A stretch of 64,000 nucleotides of DNA from an uncultured Clostridia bacterium (GTDB lineage Bacteria > Bacillota > Clostridia > Christensenellales > CAG-314): positions 156,667 through 220,666 of the forward strand of contig CANOTO010000002.1 of NCBI GenBank assembly GCA_947570215.1, read 5' to 3'. Below are positions 7,498 to 17,854 of the stretch, piece by piece (position 1 is the first letter of the stretch; every line of letters begins with the position of its first letter). Position numbers and translations under genes: made by a program. Under the pieces are notes generated by a model. It searched no databases and had not been told where the DNA came from. It was given only the letters and a program-made list of their open reading frames with translations.

Positions 7498-8652
7498 ATG
7501 AGTAATAAAAGAGTCGTGTTCCCTTTCGCCGAAGCGGGTATGGGACATATAATTCCTATGCGCGGTATTGCAGACGCATTCGAGCACAATTACGGCGACA
7601 GGGTTGATTGCTTACGTTCGCGCTTTTTTACCGAAAGCGGCAATGAGAGTCTCAAAGCGTTCGAAGAACGTATGTGCAATTCCGTAGAACGGCAGAATAA
7701 AGACAGGTCTTTCGGCTTCTTTATGACTGATAGTATGAACTTTTGGGGCGCTCGCATATCCACTCGCAGCTCGGCGCGCTATTTGAAGTCGGGCGCGTTC
7801 GGAGCCGCTGTGCTCCATATGGACGAGCTCGAACCCGACGTAGTAATAAGTACGCATTGGTCTACTAATTATTTTGCTTGTAAATGTAACCGCAAGCCTG
7901 CCACAGTGTTGTACTGTCCGGATCCGAGAACATACCCGTTGTACAATTATCCCTGCGATTTGTTCGTTATTCCGTCGAGAATAGGCTATGCCGAAGCGAT
8001 AAAAAAATATCGCCGCCGTTTCAACAAAAATAACGCGCTGTACGTTCCGTACCCTATACGCCGCGAAGCGTATGACGTTTGCCCGGATAAGGAGGCTTTA
8101 CGAGCGAAATTGGGCATAGACAATCGCTTTACCGCATTGCTTGCCGAGGGCGGATACGGCATAGGTAAAATGTCCAAAATTTGCCGTCTTGCCATAGAGC
8201 GCGATTTGCCTGTAAATATCATTGCGGTTTGCGGTAAAAACGAAGAGTTATACAAGGAGCTGTCCGCTATTGAAACCGTAGGTAAATGTCGCTTGATACC
8301 CATTGGTTTTACAAATAAAATACTCGATTACATAGCTGCTTCGGATTTGTTCTGCGGCAAAAGCGGCGCTAATATTTTTGCCGAAGCGTGTTTCTTCGGC
8401 GTTCCGCAAATCGCCACAAATTATTCCAGCGGAGTGGAGCAGCTTAACGGTGAATATTATGTAAATATGGTCAAGAGCGCGCTTAAAATATTCGATCCGG
8501 AAGACGTGGTTAATAAGATTTCTCAATTCGCCGACGGTTCGTCCGAATACGACGCTCTGCTTTATTCCGCTCGGTCTTTGCGTTCCGATTACGGCGCCGA
8601 CAGCTGCGCCGAGATAATATTTAATTGGCTTCTATCTCACGGAAAATTGTAA
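7498..8652 (+). CDS. GT28/MurG-like glycosyltransferase
   Basis: 384 residues. The N-terminus has the GMGH loop typical of GT-B enzymes of the MurG/diacylglycerol-glucosyltransferase type. The C-terminal half has a donor-binding stretch, DLFCGKSGANIFAEACFFGV, which aligns with the D--I-KPGG-T-AEAL-GVP signature. It probably transfers a sugar from a UDP-donor to a lipid or small acceptor at the inner membrane face. MurG proper is unlikely because there is no cell-wall gene context. The start has TTGGAG eight bases upstream. It is monocistronic, ended by a terminator. Confidence 0.75.
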   Translation: MSNKRVVFPFAEAGMGHIIPMRGIADAFEHNYGDRVDCLRSRFFTESGNESLKAFEERMCNSVERQNKDRSFGFFMTDSMNFWGARISTRSSARYLKSGAFGAAVLHMDELEPDVVISTHWSTNYFACKCNRKPATVLYCPDPRTYPLYNYPCDLFVIPSRIGYAEAIKKYRRRFNKNNALYVPYPIRREAYDVCPDKEALRAKLGIDNRFTALLAEGGYGIGKMSKICRLAIERDLPVNIIAVCGKNEELYKELSAIETVGKCRLIPIGFTNKILDYIAASDLFCGKSGANIFAEACFFGVPQIATNYSSGVEQLNGEYYVNMVKSALKIFDPEDVVNKISQFADGSSEYDALLYSARSLRSDYGADSCAEIIFNWLLSHGKL

Positions 8653-8659
8653 AATACGC

Positions 8660-8693
8660 CGTCCCGTTTATTTTTTCAAACGGGACGTTTTTT
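8660..8693 (+). terminator. Terminator after the glycosyltransferase gene
   Basis: CGTCCCGTTT / AAACGGGACG with an eight-base loop, then six T. It lies inside the upstream extension of the lgt frame, which argues for the downstream TTG start of lgt. Confidence 0.88.
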
Positions 8694-8705
8694 ACGCCCC
8701 TATTA

Positions 8706-8734
8706 TTGACACCTAATAATAAAAATAGTAAAAT
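8706..8734 (+). promoter_or_regulatory. Promoter of lgt
   Basis: Consensus TTGACA, 17 bases, TAAAAT. It lies just after the terminator and about 75 bases before the lgt start. Confidence 0.75.
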
Positions 8735-8807
8735 AATATATTATACAACGCGCGGTTTGTGTTTCGGGGCTGCCCGTTCTAAGCCGCGCCGTCAAGAAGG
8801 TGCCAAC

Positions 8808-10442
8808 TTGCTAAATATACTTTCAGACGTTTTCGTATTCGGAAACGAAAAATTCGGTTTGTGCTGGGATACAAGCCATCCTTATCTGTCCGTTTTCGGC
8901 TTGGAAATCTATCTCTACGCAATAGTGATAGTGTTCGGTATGTGTATGGCAATTATTACAGCGGGGCTTTATTTCAAAAAGCGCGGCTACGACCCGTACG
9001 ATATAACGATTTACGCTCTCGTCGTAATTCCGTTGGGAGTGCTCGGCGCGCGCGCTTACGTATACATATTCCCGTGGAGCAACACCTACACGCCCGATTG
9101 GTCCACGTTTTTCGATTTCCGCAGCGGCGGCTTGGGCATCTACGGCGGCGTAATCTTGGGCTATCTTGCCGCTATGGTTACGGCTAAAATCAAGAAGCAG
9201 GATTTCCGCATCGTGGCGGATTCCATAATGCCGGGGCTTTTCTTGGCGCAGAGTTTGGGACGTTGGGGCAACTTTTTCAATCAGGAAGCGTACGGCAATC
9301 TCATAACTAACGATTACAATGCTTTGCCTAACTTTTTCGAATGGCTCAATCACGGTCCGCGGCACGGCTTCAACGGCTACGCCGTATGGATTGGCGGCGA
9401 AACGGGCGGTTGGTATCAAGCCACCTTCTTTTACGAAAGCGTATGTACTTTTCTCGGATTTTTGGTGTGCGTGCTGCTGCTTACCCGTAGCAAACGCTAC
9501 AAGTTGGGTTGGTGTTCGGCGTTTTACGGCATTTACTACGGTATAGTACGCCTTGTTATCGAAGGCTTCCGCAGCGACAGCTTGTACCTGTACGTCGGAC
9601 ATATCGAAACGGATATCAAGATTTCTCAGCTCGTTTCCGTATTCGCGATAATCTTCGGCGTATTGACTCTTTGCAAAATTTACCGCAAACAGCTTCACGC
9701 TCTGTACAAAAAAATGTTCAAGGACGATCTTGACGAATTGTCCAAATCCCGTTGGATATTGCTTGCCGTATCCGTCTTATTCTTGGGTGTGGGCGTAACT
9801 ATGTGCGTTCTAAGCGCGTTAACCAAGTCTGTAAGCGGCAAGGGCGGCGAGTCGTATTTGATTGCGGGTGTTATTTTGTTGGCGTTATGCGTTTACTCGG
9901 CGCTCGGCGTTTGGTCGCTGTTCGACAGAATGAAGCTGTATTGTAAAAGCTGCCGTCAAAACAACGTTCCCGTCGAAGACTGGCAGTCGCCGTACGAAAA
10001 GACGCTTACGCAGGTAATCTGCTACGGCGCGGCAATCGCTTTGCTTTTGGGTTTTGGGTTGTTTGCTCTTGTACGTTGGGGATTAATCGGCGGCATACCC
10101 AACGGAACGGTGCTGTTTGTGCTGTGCTTGCTGTGTATCGCGGCGCTTGCGGTGTGGAAGTTTGCCCCGTCGCTCAAAACGCTGTTAAAGCTTGCGGAAA
10201 CTCGCGGCGCAACGCGCGCCAAGTGCGATTGCGGAGCGGAATACGGCTACAAGCTTAACAAATTCCTGCTGTTTTTGTTTCCGCCTAAGGTATATCTCGA
10301 TTACGGCGTAGAGCATCTCAAACCCTACGTCGACCCGGACGCGGACAAGAAGGCGAAGGGCAAAGCCGCCAAAGCGAAAAAGAAAAACCCGTCCGAGCGA
10401 CACCCGTCGCAAGACGATACCGAATCGCATTCCGACGACTGA
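8808..10442 (+). CDS. lgt: Prolipoprotein diacylglyceryl transferase with a C-terminal membrane/Cys extension
   Basis: 544 residues; ordinary Lgt is about 260-300. The TTG at 8808 is chosen because AAGAAGG precedes it and because a terminator and promoter occupy the upstream extension. Residues 1-300 are Lgt: SGGLGIYGG (106-114), the signature GRWGNFFNQE (151-160) and a later EGFR arginine motif. It moves diacylglycerol from phosphatidylglycerol to the lipobox Cys. Residues 310-455 add about four membrane helices with CKSC at 379-382; CDC follows at 473-475, so the four Cys might join as one metal site. The last 35 residues are a charged Lys/Ala then Asp/Ser tail. The role of the extension is unknown. 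Confidence 0.92.
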   Translation: MLNILSDVFVFGNEKFGLCWDTSHPYLSVFGLEIYLYAIVIVFGMCMAIITAGLYFKKRGYDPYDITIYALVVIPLGVLGARAYVYIFPWSNTYTPDWSTFFDFRSGGLGIYGGVILGYLAAMVTAKIKKQDFRIVADSIMPGLFLAQSLGRWGNFFNQEAYGNLITNDYNALPNFFEWLNHGPRHGFNGYAVWIGGETGGWYQATFFYESVCTFLGFLVCVLLLTRSKRYKLGWCSAFYGIYYGIVRLVIEGFRSDSLYLYVGHIETDIKISQLVSVFAIIFGVLTLCKIYRKQLHALYKKMFKDDLDELSKSRWILLAVSVLFLGVGVTMCVLSALTKSVSGKGGESYLIAGVILLALCVYSALGVWSLFDRMKLYCKSCRQNNVPVEDWQSPYEKTLTQVICYGAAIALLLGFGLFALVRWGLIGGIPNGTVLFVLCLLCIAALAVWKFAPSLKTLLKLAETRGATRAKCDCGAEYGYKLNKFLLFLFPPKVYLDYGVEHLKPYVDPDADKKAKGKAAKAKKKNPSERHPSQDDTESHSDD

Positions 10443-10610
10443 AATAACGATATCCGCGTTCTGTTCCGAACGGTCGAGCCGAGTCGACGCGGTATGCTAA
10501 TTGGACTGAAATAATTATTATATCCCTTCGCCCGAACAATATGCGCCATGCGCGCGGAGACGCTCGGCTAATCAAATCTTATAAAAACTAACCGTCAAGA
10601 AGGTAATTAT

Positions 10611-12056
10611 ATGCGAAATTTAACTCTTTTAACCGATTTTTACGAACTTACAATGATGTACGGCTATTTTCTCCAAGGTAAGACGGACGAAGTCGCCACC
10701 TTCGATTTGTTTTTCCGCCCGTATGAAGAGAGTAACTTCTGCATTGCCGCGGGATTGGAGCAAGCGGTTGAATACGTAGAAAATCTCCGTTTTACCGAAG
10801 ACGATATCGAGTATCTGCGCGCGACAAAGGCTTTTAACGACGCGTTTCTTTCTTGGCTTGCCGATTTCCGCTTCACCGGCAGTATCCGCGCCGTGCCGGA
10901 AGGAACGGTGGTGTTCCCCTATGAGCCGTTGATGATTGTCACCGCCCCAATTTGTCAAGCCCAGCTTATGGAAGCGGCGCTGCTCAATATCATCAATTTT
11001 CAAACGCTTATCGCCACCAAGGCGCGCCGAATAACGCACGCGGCAAGTCCGGCAAGCGTATTGGAATTCGGCTTACGCCGCGCGCAAGCCCCCGACGCTT
11101 CTATTTACGGCGCGCGCGCCGCGGTAATAGGCGGCTGTTCGTCCACCAGTAACGTACTGTGCTGCCAAATGTTCGGTATGCCCCCCAAGGGTACGCACGC
11201 GCACAGCTGGGTAATGTCCTTCCCTACGGAATACGACGCTTTCAAGGCGTACGCCGATACCTATCCCGACGGCTGTCTGCTGCTTGTCGATACTTACGAC
11301 ACTTTGCATTCCGGCGTGCCTAACGCCATCAAGATATTCGATTATCTCAAGGCCAACGGTCACAAGCCCTTGGGTATCCGTCTCGATTCGGGCGACCTTG
11401 CCTATTTGTCCAAGGAAGCGCGCAAGCTGTTAGACGCGGCGGGGCATACGGAATGTAAGATATTCGCAAGTTCCGATATCGACGAATACGTACTGCAATC
11501 TCTCAAAGAGCAGGACGCTCGGATCGACCAATACGGCGTAGGTACCAAGATGATAACCAGTCACGGTACGCCCAGTCTCGGCGGTGTGTACAAGCTGTGC
11601 AACCTAAACGTCGACGGTGTAGATTACCCCAAGATGAAGATTTCCGACAACCCCGTCAAGGTTACCAATCCGGGAGTCAAGACGGTGTACCGCCTGTTCG
11701 ACAGGGCTACGGACAAAGCGATAGCCGACCTTATGTGCCTGGCCGACGAAGTTATCGACGAATCCCGCCCGCTTACGATAACTCATCCCGTCGAGCGGTG
11801 GAAGACAAAGGAAGTCGTTGATTTTTATACAAAGGAACTGTATACCGACGTTTTTGTAAACGGCCGCAAGACATACGCTCCGCAGTCCGTTTACGAACTG
11901 CAAGCGCGTTGTCAAGCGGGGCTCGACGGCTTTTGGGACGAGTATAAGCGTCTGCAAAAGCCGCATCGGTACAAGGTGGATCTGTCCGACAAGCTGTACG
12001 AATTAAAGCATCGTTTGATTTCGCAAGAAAAGAGGGACGTAAGGAATGGAATTTAG
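10611..12056 (+). CDS. pncB: Nicotinate phosphoribosyltransferase
   Basis: 481 residues. It converts nicotinate and PRPP to nicotinate mononucleotide, feeding NAD salvage. The N-terminal LLTDFYELTMMYGYF, the central EFGLRRAQ, and GIRLDSGDL with GVGT-MITS later are family hallmarks of the short bacterial NAPRTase. AAGAAGG lies eight bases before the ATG. Its last 11 bases overlap the next gene, so the two are translationally coupled. No operator for a known niacin regulator could be identified in the 168 bases upstream. Confidence 0.95.
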   Translation: MRNLTLLTDFYELTMMYGYFLQGKTDEVATFDLFFRPYEESNFCIAAGLEQAVEYVENLRFTEDDIEYLRATKAFNDAFLSWLADFRFTGSIRAVPEGTVVFPYEPLMIVTAPICQAQLMEAALLNIINFQTLIATKARRITHAASPASVLEFGLRRAQAPDASIYGARAAVIGGCSSTSNVLCCQMFGMPPKGTHAHSWVMSFPTEYDAFKAYADTYPDGCLLLVDTYDTLHSGVPNAIKIFDYLKANGHKPLGIRLDSGDLAYLSKEARKLLDAAGHTECKIFASSDIDEYVLQSLKEQDARIDQYGVGTKMITSHGTPSLGGVYKLCNLNVDGVDYPKMKISDNPVKVTNPGVKTVYRLFDRATDKAIADLMCLADEVIDESRPLTITHPVERWKTKEVVDFYTKELYTDVFVNGRKTYAPQSVYELQARCQAGLDGFWDEYKRLQKPHRYKVDLSDKLYELKHRLISQEKRDVRNGI

Positions 12057-12753
12057 AAAGATATTTCGCGGCTACGACCCGCAATCGGTAGACAAATATA
12101 TAGCGGATTTAACTGATAAAAACAAAAAAATCCATTCGTCCCAGCGTGAACGTATTGACGAGCTGTTGGACGAAAATTCAACGCTTCGCGAACATATAGC
12201 AGAGCTTCAAGCCAAGGAAAACGCCGTCTCCGACGCGCTCGTCGTATCGCGCAATGCCGCGTTGCAAATGGAGCGGCAAGCCAAGGACTATTCGGATAAG
12301 GCGCTGTTCCAAGCCAAAAAGTTTTACGCTACTTGGCAGGCATACGCGCAGACGGTGGTGTCAAGCTTCACCAAGGAAGAGCTCTCTGCATTCAACGGCT
12401 TGCAAAGGAAGATAGAACGCGTTATTGCGGACTACGAACGGGACGCGCGGAAGAAGGCGGAAAGCGACATACCTTTTTCTCAGCGTATGGAGCGCGAGCT
12501 GGAAGAACTGAACCGCCGTTCGCGCGAATTGGAAGAAGCCTCCGAGTCTGCCGCCGCGGCGTCGTTTGCGGAATCTGCCGTAAGCTCGGAGCAGTCGTCC
12601 GCTCAGGAGCAGGGCAGTATGCAAAATCCTATCGATAAGGTGGAAAAAGCGGCGGAGCAGGTAATAGATCTGCGCGAGCTTGTGCGAGCTAACGACAGCT
12701 TGGAAGACCTTTGCGCCGATTTGGGACTTGTAGGCGGCAAGAGCGAAAAGTAA
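12046..12753 (+). CDS. DivIVA-like coiled-coil protein
   Basis: 235 residues. The first 20 residues (FRKIFRGYDPQSVDKYIADL) are the DivIVA/GpsB N-terminal signature F-GY-P-EVD-YI, which in Bacillus senses curved membrane. A long coiled coil follows (about 25-150, rich in E, K, R and L in heptads). A Ser/Ala/Glu-rich linker (about 165-200) and a short hydrophobic helix end the protein. It may organise poles, division sites or cell-wall synthesis. It is not the usual divIVA locus next to sepF/ylmH; it overlaps pncB instead. Confidence 0.75.
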   Translation: MEFRKIFRGYDPQSVDKYIADLTDKNKKIHSSQRERIDELLDENSTLREHIAELQAKENAVSDALVVSRNAALQMERQAKDYSDKALFQAKKFYATWQAYAQTVVSSFTKEELSAFNGLQRKIERVIADYERDARKKAESDIPFSQRMERELEELNRRSRELEEASESAAAASFAESAVSSEQSSAQEQGSMQNPIDKVEKAAEQVIDLRELVRANDSLEDLCADLGLVGGKSEK

Positions 12754-12810
12754 CGTATTTAGGACAAATAAGGGCGGATTACCTAATTTTTTCAAGGAAG
12801 ATATAATACT

Positions 12811-13827
12811 ATGTGGGGCATAGTACTGGATTCTTTAATAGACAGCCTTAAAGCCGCGCCGTTTTTATTGGCAATTTACCTGCTTATGGAGTTTTTGGAA
12901 AGCAACGGCAAGGCGCGCGGTAAGACGGTAAGACTGCTTAACGGCAGACTGTCTCCGCTGATTGCGGGCGGCGTGGGACTTATTCCGCAGTGCGGCTTTT
13001 CCGTAATGGCTACGGACTTGTATTGTCAGAATTTTTTAAGAACAGGCACTCTCGTTGCATTTTTTATAGCTACAAGCGACGAAGCTTTGCCCATACTTTT
13101 AACAAACTCCGACACGGTGGGCGTGGTGTGGATAGTACTTATCGTAAAAATGGTCTACGCCGTGCTTTTGGGATATCTCATCAACCTGTTCGACAGGCGC
13201 AAGCTCGAAACTGTTTCCGAACGTATCGTGGTCGTCCAAGACGAACGCGAACCGCACGACCATAGCCACAGCGGAGAACATGATTCTCATGCCGAAGTAT
13301 GTCTTGACGTCGCCGACGGCGGCGAATCCGATACGCAAGGCGGCTTGCCGACTGTACTGCATATGTCCGACGGCTGTTGTAAGCACGATATGCAAGCCGC
13401 AAATAGCGACGCAAGGCGCGGCGCGCGCTTTTGGAATTTTGTTAAGCATCCGCTTTTGCATACCTTCAAAGTATTCGTTTACATATTCGTCGTCAATGCC
13501 GTTTTCGGCTTACTGCTGTTCTATTTCGAGCAGCCTATCGTCGGCTTTACCGCAAATCTCGGAGTATTTCAGGGTTTTATAACCGCGGCGTTGGGGCTTG
13601 TTCCCAATTGCGCAAGCAGCGTCGTTATATGCGGTATGTATTCCGAAGGTATAATCACCTTTTCTGCGATGCTCGCAGGCTTGGTTTCCAACAGCGGTAT
13701 TGCGTTAGCCGTGCTTTTCAAGGACCGCAAGCATAGGAAGCGCAATTTGATTATAGTGGCAGTAATGTATTTCGCGGGCGCGGTGTTGGGGATAGCTTCG
13801 TATTTCGTAGAAGCGGCGCTCAAATAA
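12811..13827 (+). CDS. Putative heavy-metal/manganese exporter (10-TM, ArsP_2-like)
   Basis: 338 residues, polytopic. The two halves are related: GLIPQCGFSVMATDLYCQNF near residue 60 and GLVPNCASSVVICGMYSEGI near residue 270, each followed by a small-residue helix, so this is an inverted or tandem pseudo-repeat. Between the halves is a hydrophilic loop (about 145-205) with HDHSHSGEHDSH, then CCKHD, a probable metal-binding sensor or funnel. The family is annotated as heavy-metal or manganese export, and the substrate is not proven. It is 57 bases after the DivIVA-like gene. Confidence 0.75.
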   Translation: MWGIVLDSLIDSLKAAPFLLAIYLLMEFLESNGKARGKTVRLLNGRLSPLIAGGVGLIPQCGFSVMATDLYCQNFLRTGTLVAFFIATSDEALPILLTNSDTVGVVWIVLIVKMVYAVLLGYLINLFDRRKLETVSERIVVVQDEREPHDHSHSGEHDSHAEVCLDVADGGESDTQGGLPTVLHMSDGCCKHDMQAANSDARRGARFWNFVKHPLLHTFKVFVYIFVVNAVFGLLLFYFEQPIVGFTANLGVFQGFITAALGLVPNCASSVVICGMYSEGIITFSAMLAGLVSNSGIALAVLFKDRKHRKRNLIIVAVMYFAGAVLGIASYFVEAALK

Positions 13828-13860
13828 CCGCGCGGACAATTTCAAACTCGGAGTAATTTT

Positions 13861-14400
13861 ATGAAAATTTTTATAGCTACGGATATTCACGGCTCGGCGT
13901 ATTGGGCAAGAAAAACGGCGGAAAAATTCGCGCAAAGCAAAGCGGACGTAATGGTGCTTTTAGGCGATATATACAATCACGGTCCGCGCAACCCTTTCCC
14001 GGACGAATACGCTCCGATGTCCGTTGCGGATACGTTCAATGCGCTGTCAAGCAGTATAATCGCAGTCAGGGGCAACTGCGATTCGCAAGTGGACGAAATG
14101 ATAAGCCGTTTTCCGTTTGTTAACGACAACATAATTCCTTTGGGCGGCAGCCGTCTGTACTTTACTCACGGACACATTTTCAATAAGGACAATTTACCCC
14201 CGCTTACCGACGGCGACGTAATGTTTTACGGGCATTCCCACGTAAGCGAAATCGTCAAGGTGGACGGCGTTATATGCGTCAACGTCGGCAGCGCGTCCCT
14301 TCCCAAGGACGGCAGACGCGTCTATTGCGTAGTCGACGACGCGTCGATATCTATTTACGACCTTGTTTCCGACGAAACGGTCGCCAGTGTTTTCCGCTGA
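13861..14400 (+). CDS. YfcE-type metallophosphodiesterase
   Basis: 179 residues. It has the calcineurin-like metal ligands in order: D-H near the start (TDIHG), GD (LLGDIYNHGP), GNCD (VRGNCDS), H (FTHGH) and the GHSH motif (YGHSHVSE). YfcE/MJ0936 proteins cleave phosphodiesters with Mn2+; the natural substrate is unclear. It lies 33 bases after the exporter with GGAG before the ATG, so it is the last gene of the pncB operon. Confidence 0.88.
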   Translation: MKIFIATDIHGSAYWARKTAEKFAQSKADVMVLLGDIYNHGPRNPFPDEYAPMSVADTFNALSSSIIAVRGNCDSQVDEMISRFPFVNDNIIPLGGSRLYFTHGHIFNKDNLPPLTDGDVMFYGHSHVSEIVKVDGVICVNVGSASLPKDGRRVYCVVDDASISIYDLVSDETVASVFR

Positions 14401-14459
14401 AAACCGCGTTCGTTTGCTTTAAGCGTTTAGCTGTTGAATTTATCGGTATTATAACAAAA

Positions 14460-14487
14460 AAACGGGACTGCGTTTGCAGTCCCGTTT
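14460..14487 (-). terminator. Bidirectional terminator between the phosphodiesterase gene and groEL
   Basis: A perfect 12-bp stem AAACGGGACTGC / GCAGTCCCGTTT with a GTTT loop. The T-run is much longer on the minus strand, so it mainly serves groEL. Confidence 0.85.
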
Positions 14488-14533
14488 GCGTGTTATTATT
14501 CCGTTGTATGCTAAATGCGTGCGGCCGAATGTT

Positions 14534-16156
<1,623 letters not shown>

Positions 16157-16462
16157 CTACGCCTCCTCTATTAAAGCTAAAATATCGCTTTGCTTAATAA
16201 CCGTAACTTCTTCGCCGTCGATTTTGAACGTGCTGCCCGCATACTTGCTGTACAGCACCCTGTCGCCGACCTTTACTACCATTTTTACTTCCTTTCCGTC
16301 AACGGTTCCTCCTTCGCCTACGGCTATTACTTCGGCGATTTCCTGCTTTTCCTTGGCGGACGTCGGCAGGAATATCCCTCCGACCGTTTGTTCCGTTTCT
16401 TCCGGTTGCTTAACTACTACTTTGTCGAATAGCGGTTTAAGTTTCATTCTATTTGCCTCCAT
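16157..16462 (-). CDS. groS: Co-chaperonin GroES (Hsp10)
   Basis: 101 residues, slightly longer than the usual 94-97 because of a short N-terminal MEANRM leader. The mobile loop (EETEQTVGGIFLPTSAKEK) and the roof region are normal. It caps GroEL. First gene of the operon, with GGAGGCAAATAG near the start: the ATG at 16462 has poorer spacing than Met 6 (16447), so the true start may be MKLKPLFDKV. Confidence 0.97.
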   Translation of the reverse strand: MEANRMKLKPLFDKVVVKQPEETEQTVGGIFLPTSAKEKQEIAEVIAVGEGGTVDGKEVKMVVKVGDRVLYSKYAGSTFKIDGEEVTVIKQSDILALIEEA

Positions 16463-16540
16463 TTTGCTTTTATTTTAATTTTAACGGCGCAGGCTTTTAC
16501 TTTGCTTAAAAACGTGCCTGACATATAGCGTTCCCACTTT

Positions 16541-16567
16541 TTAGCACTCTTAAAGCCCGACTGCTAA
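16541..16567 (-). promoter_or_regulatory. CIRCE operator (HrcA site) of groES-groEL
   Basis: TTAGCACTC, nine bases, GACTGCTAA. The consensus is TTAGCACTC-N9-GAGTGCTAA, so one of 18 arm positions differs. It lies between the promoter and groES, the standard arrangement for heat-shock repression by HrcA. Confidence 0.92.
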
Positions 16568-16579
16568 TCGTCTACGTAT

Positions 16580-16607
16580 ATTATACTACCAAATACGGAT
16601 TTGTCAA
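16580..16607 (-). promoter_or_regulatory. Promoter of groES-groEL
   Basis: TTGACA, 16-base spacer, TATAAT on the minus strand, with CIRCE immediately downstream around the start of transcription. Confidence 0.85.
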
Positions 16608-16707
16608 CATTTTTTTTCGTTATTTAGCCAATATTTTTTTAAGTCGCATCGATTGCGTTTCGGCGCATATTATATATAAATAATGTAAAAAAATTTCTTG
16701 CAAATAA

Positions 16708-16736
16708 TTGAAATCTTTGTAGAAAAATGCTAAAAT
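16708..16736 (+). promoter_or_regulatory. Promoter of the DUF2188 gene
   Basis: TTGAAA, 17 bases, TAAAAT, with TGC directly before the -10 (extended -10). Confidence 0.75.
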
Positions 16737-16779
16737 AGATATGTTTTGAAATTTACTCGTTACAAGGGGTGACATATTT

Positions 16780-17676
16780 ATGCCGTTTTTTACCGACACG
16801 TTGTTTACTATCAAGGATTTCCCCGTATTGGGTTGGCACGTCGTTGCCGCGGGCGGAGTAGTGCTGCTTTTGATAATTATAATCGCAGCGGCAGCTTCCA
16901 AGAAGAAAAAGGCAAAACGTCTCCAAGCGGCGCAAAGTCAAGCGCAGCGCGCGCCCGTATCGGAGCAGGCGTCTACGGCAACCTCCGTTGCCGAGCAAGA
17001 AACGCCCTCCGCCGAATCGGAGCCTGCAGCCGTCGCCGACAATGCCGAGCAAGAAACGTTCGTCCAAACGTCTGACGAAAAGGAAACGGAAATGAAAAAA
17101 GAAACAGTCGAAAGGCATGAAAAAGCGGAAGAGTCCGCAATGCAAGCTTCCGTAGCCAAGGAAGAAAAGCCTGTCGCAGTCCCGGCTTCCAAGTCGAAGC
17201 CTGCGCGTGCCAAGGCAAGCGAGTCCAAGACGGCAGCCGCCGCTAAAGAAACCAAGTCCGCCGCGGAGAAAAAGAGCGAGTCTCCCGCCGAGACGGAGTC
17301 TGCCTCCGACAATGATACCAAGGCTACTCAGACTAAGAATCCATCTTCGAAGGCAGCCGCCGCAAGCGATAGTAAGCCTGCCGCCAATAAGGAGCCCAAG
17401 GCGGACGCCAAGCCCGTCCCTAAAAAGGAACCTGCTCCCAAACCCATCGAGAAGGTGGGCGAGCCTACTCCCGAAACGAACAAAGGACCGAAGGTATATC
17501 ACGTTTCGCTGCGCGACGACGACAAGTGGCAGGTAAAGCTCAGCAAGGGCGACAAGGCTATCAAGCTGTTCGACAAGCAGTCCGAAGCCATAGCCTACGC
17601 TAACGAGCTCGCCGTACACAACGGACGCGTTGTAATTCACCGCGTCGACGGAAAAATACGCAAAAAAAGATACTGA
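16780..17676 (+). CDS. Membrane-anchored DUF2188 protein with a long Ala/Lys/Glu linker
   Basis: 298 residues in three parts. Residues 18-40 are one hydrophobic helix followed by KKKKAKR, so the N-terminus is a membrane anchor and the rest is probably cytoplasmic. Residues 45-235 are low-complexity (A, K, E, S, P), almost surely disordered. Residues 236-298 match DUF2188 (PKVYHVSLRDDDKWQVKLSK, then the Q-EAI-YA-E-A helix and RVVIHRVDGKIRKK). DUF2188 proteins are small and of unknown function. It starts divergently from groES with its own promoter and is monocistronic. Confidence 0.8.
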   Translation: MPFFTDTLFTIKDFPVLGWHVVAAGGVVLLLIIIIAAAASKKKKAKRLQAAQSQAQRAPVSEQASTATSVAEQETPSAESEPAAVADNAEQETFVQTSDEKETEMKKETVERHEKAEESAMQASVAKEEKPVAVPASKSKPARAKASESKTAAAAKETKSAAEKKSESPAETESASDNDTKATQTKNPSSKAAAASDSKPAANKEPKADAKPVPKKEPAPKPIEKVGEPTPETNKGPKVYHVSLRDDDKWQVKLSKGDKAIKLFDKQSEAIAYANELAVHNGRVVIHRVDGKIRKKRY

Positions 17677-17854
17677 GATTGCATATTCCGCGATCTTCGC
17701 TCACAGGCGCGCAAGCGTCGCTCGCTTCGGTTATAAGCGGTTAGCTTTATTGGGACTTGTCCGCGTTAAGTCATAACCGATTATATTGTGCTTTCGGCAA
17801 AAGCGCCGCAGGCGTCAAATGCGGCCGCGACAGTATACAAAAGGTGTTTTATTT

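Noticed and set aside
8625..8807. N-terminal extension of the lgt frame
   Set aside because: It contains the glycosyltransferase terminator and the lgt promoter, and the TTG at 8808 has a ribosome site.
8823..9698. Antisense frame (291 codons) in lgt
   Set aside because: Same reason: lgt signatures are in the sense frame and nothing in the antisense product is protein-like.
16753..17640. Antisense Gly/Leu/Arg-rich frame opposite the DUF2188 gene
   Set aside because: It is the mirror of a low-complexity Ala/Lys/Glu linker, so its composition is an artefact.
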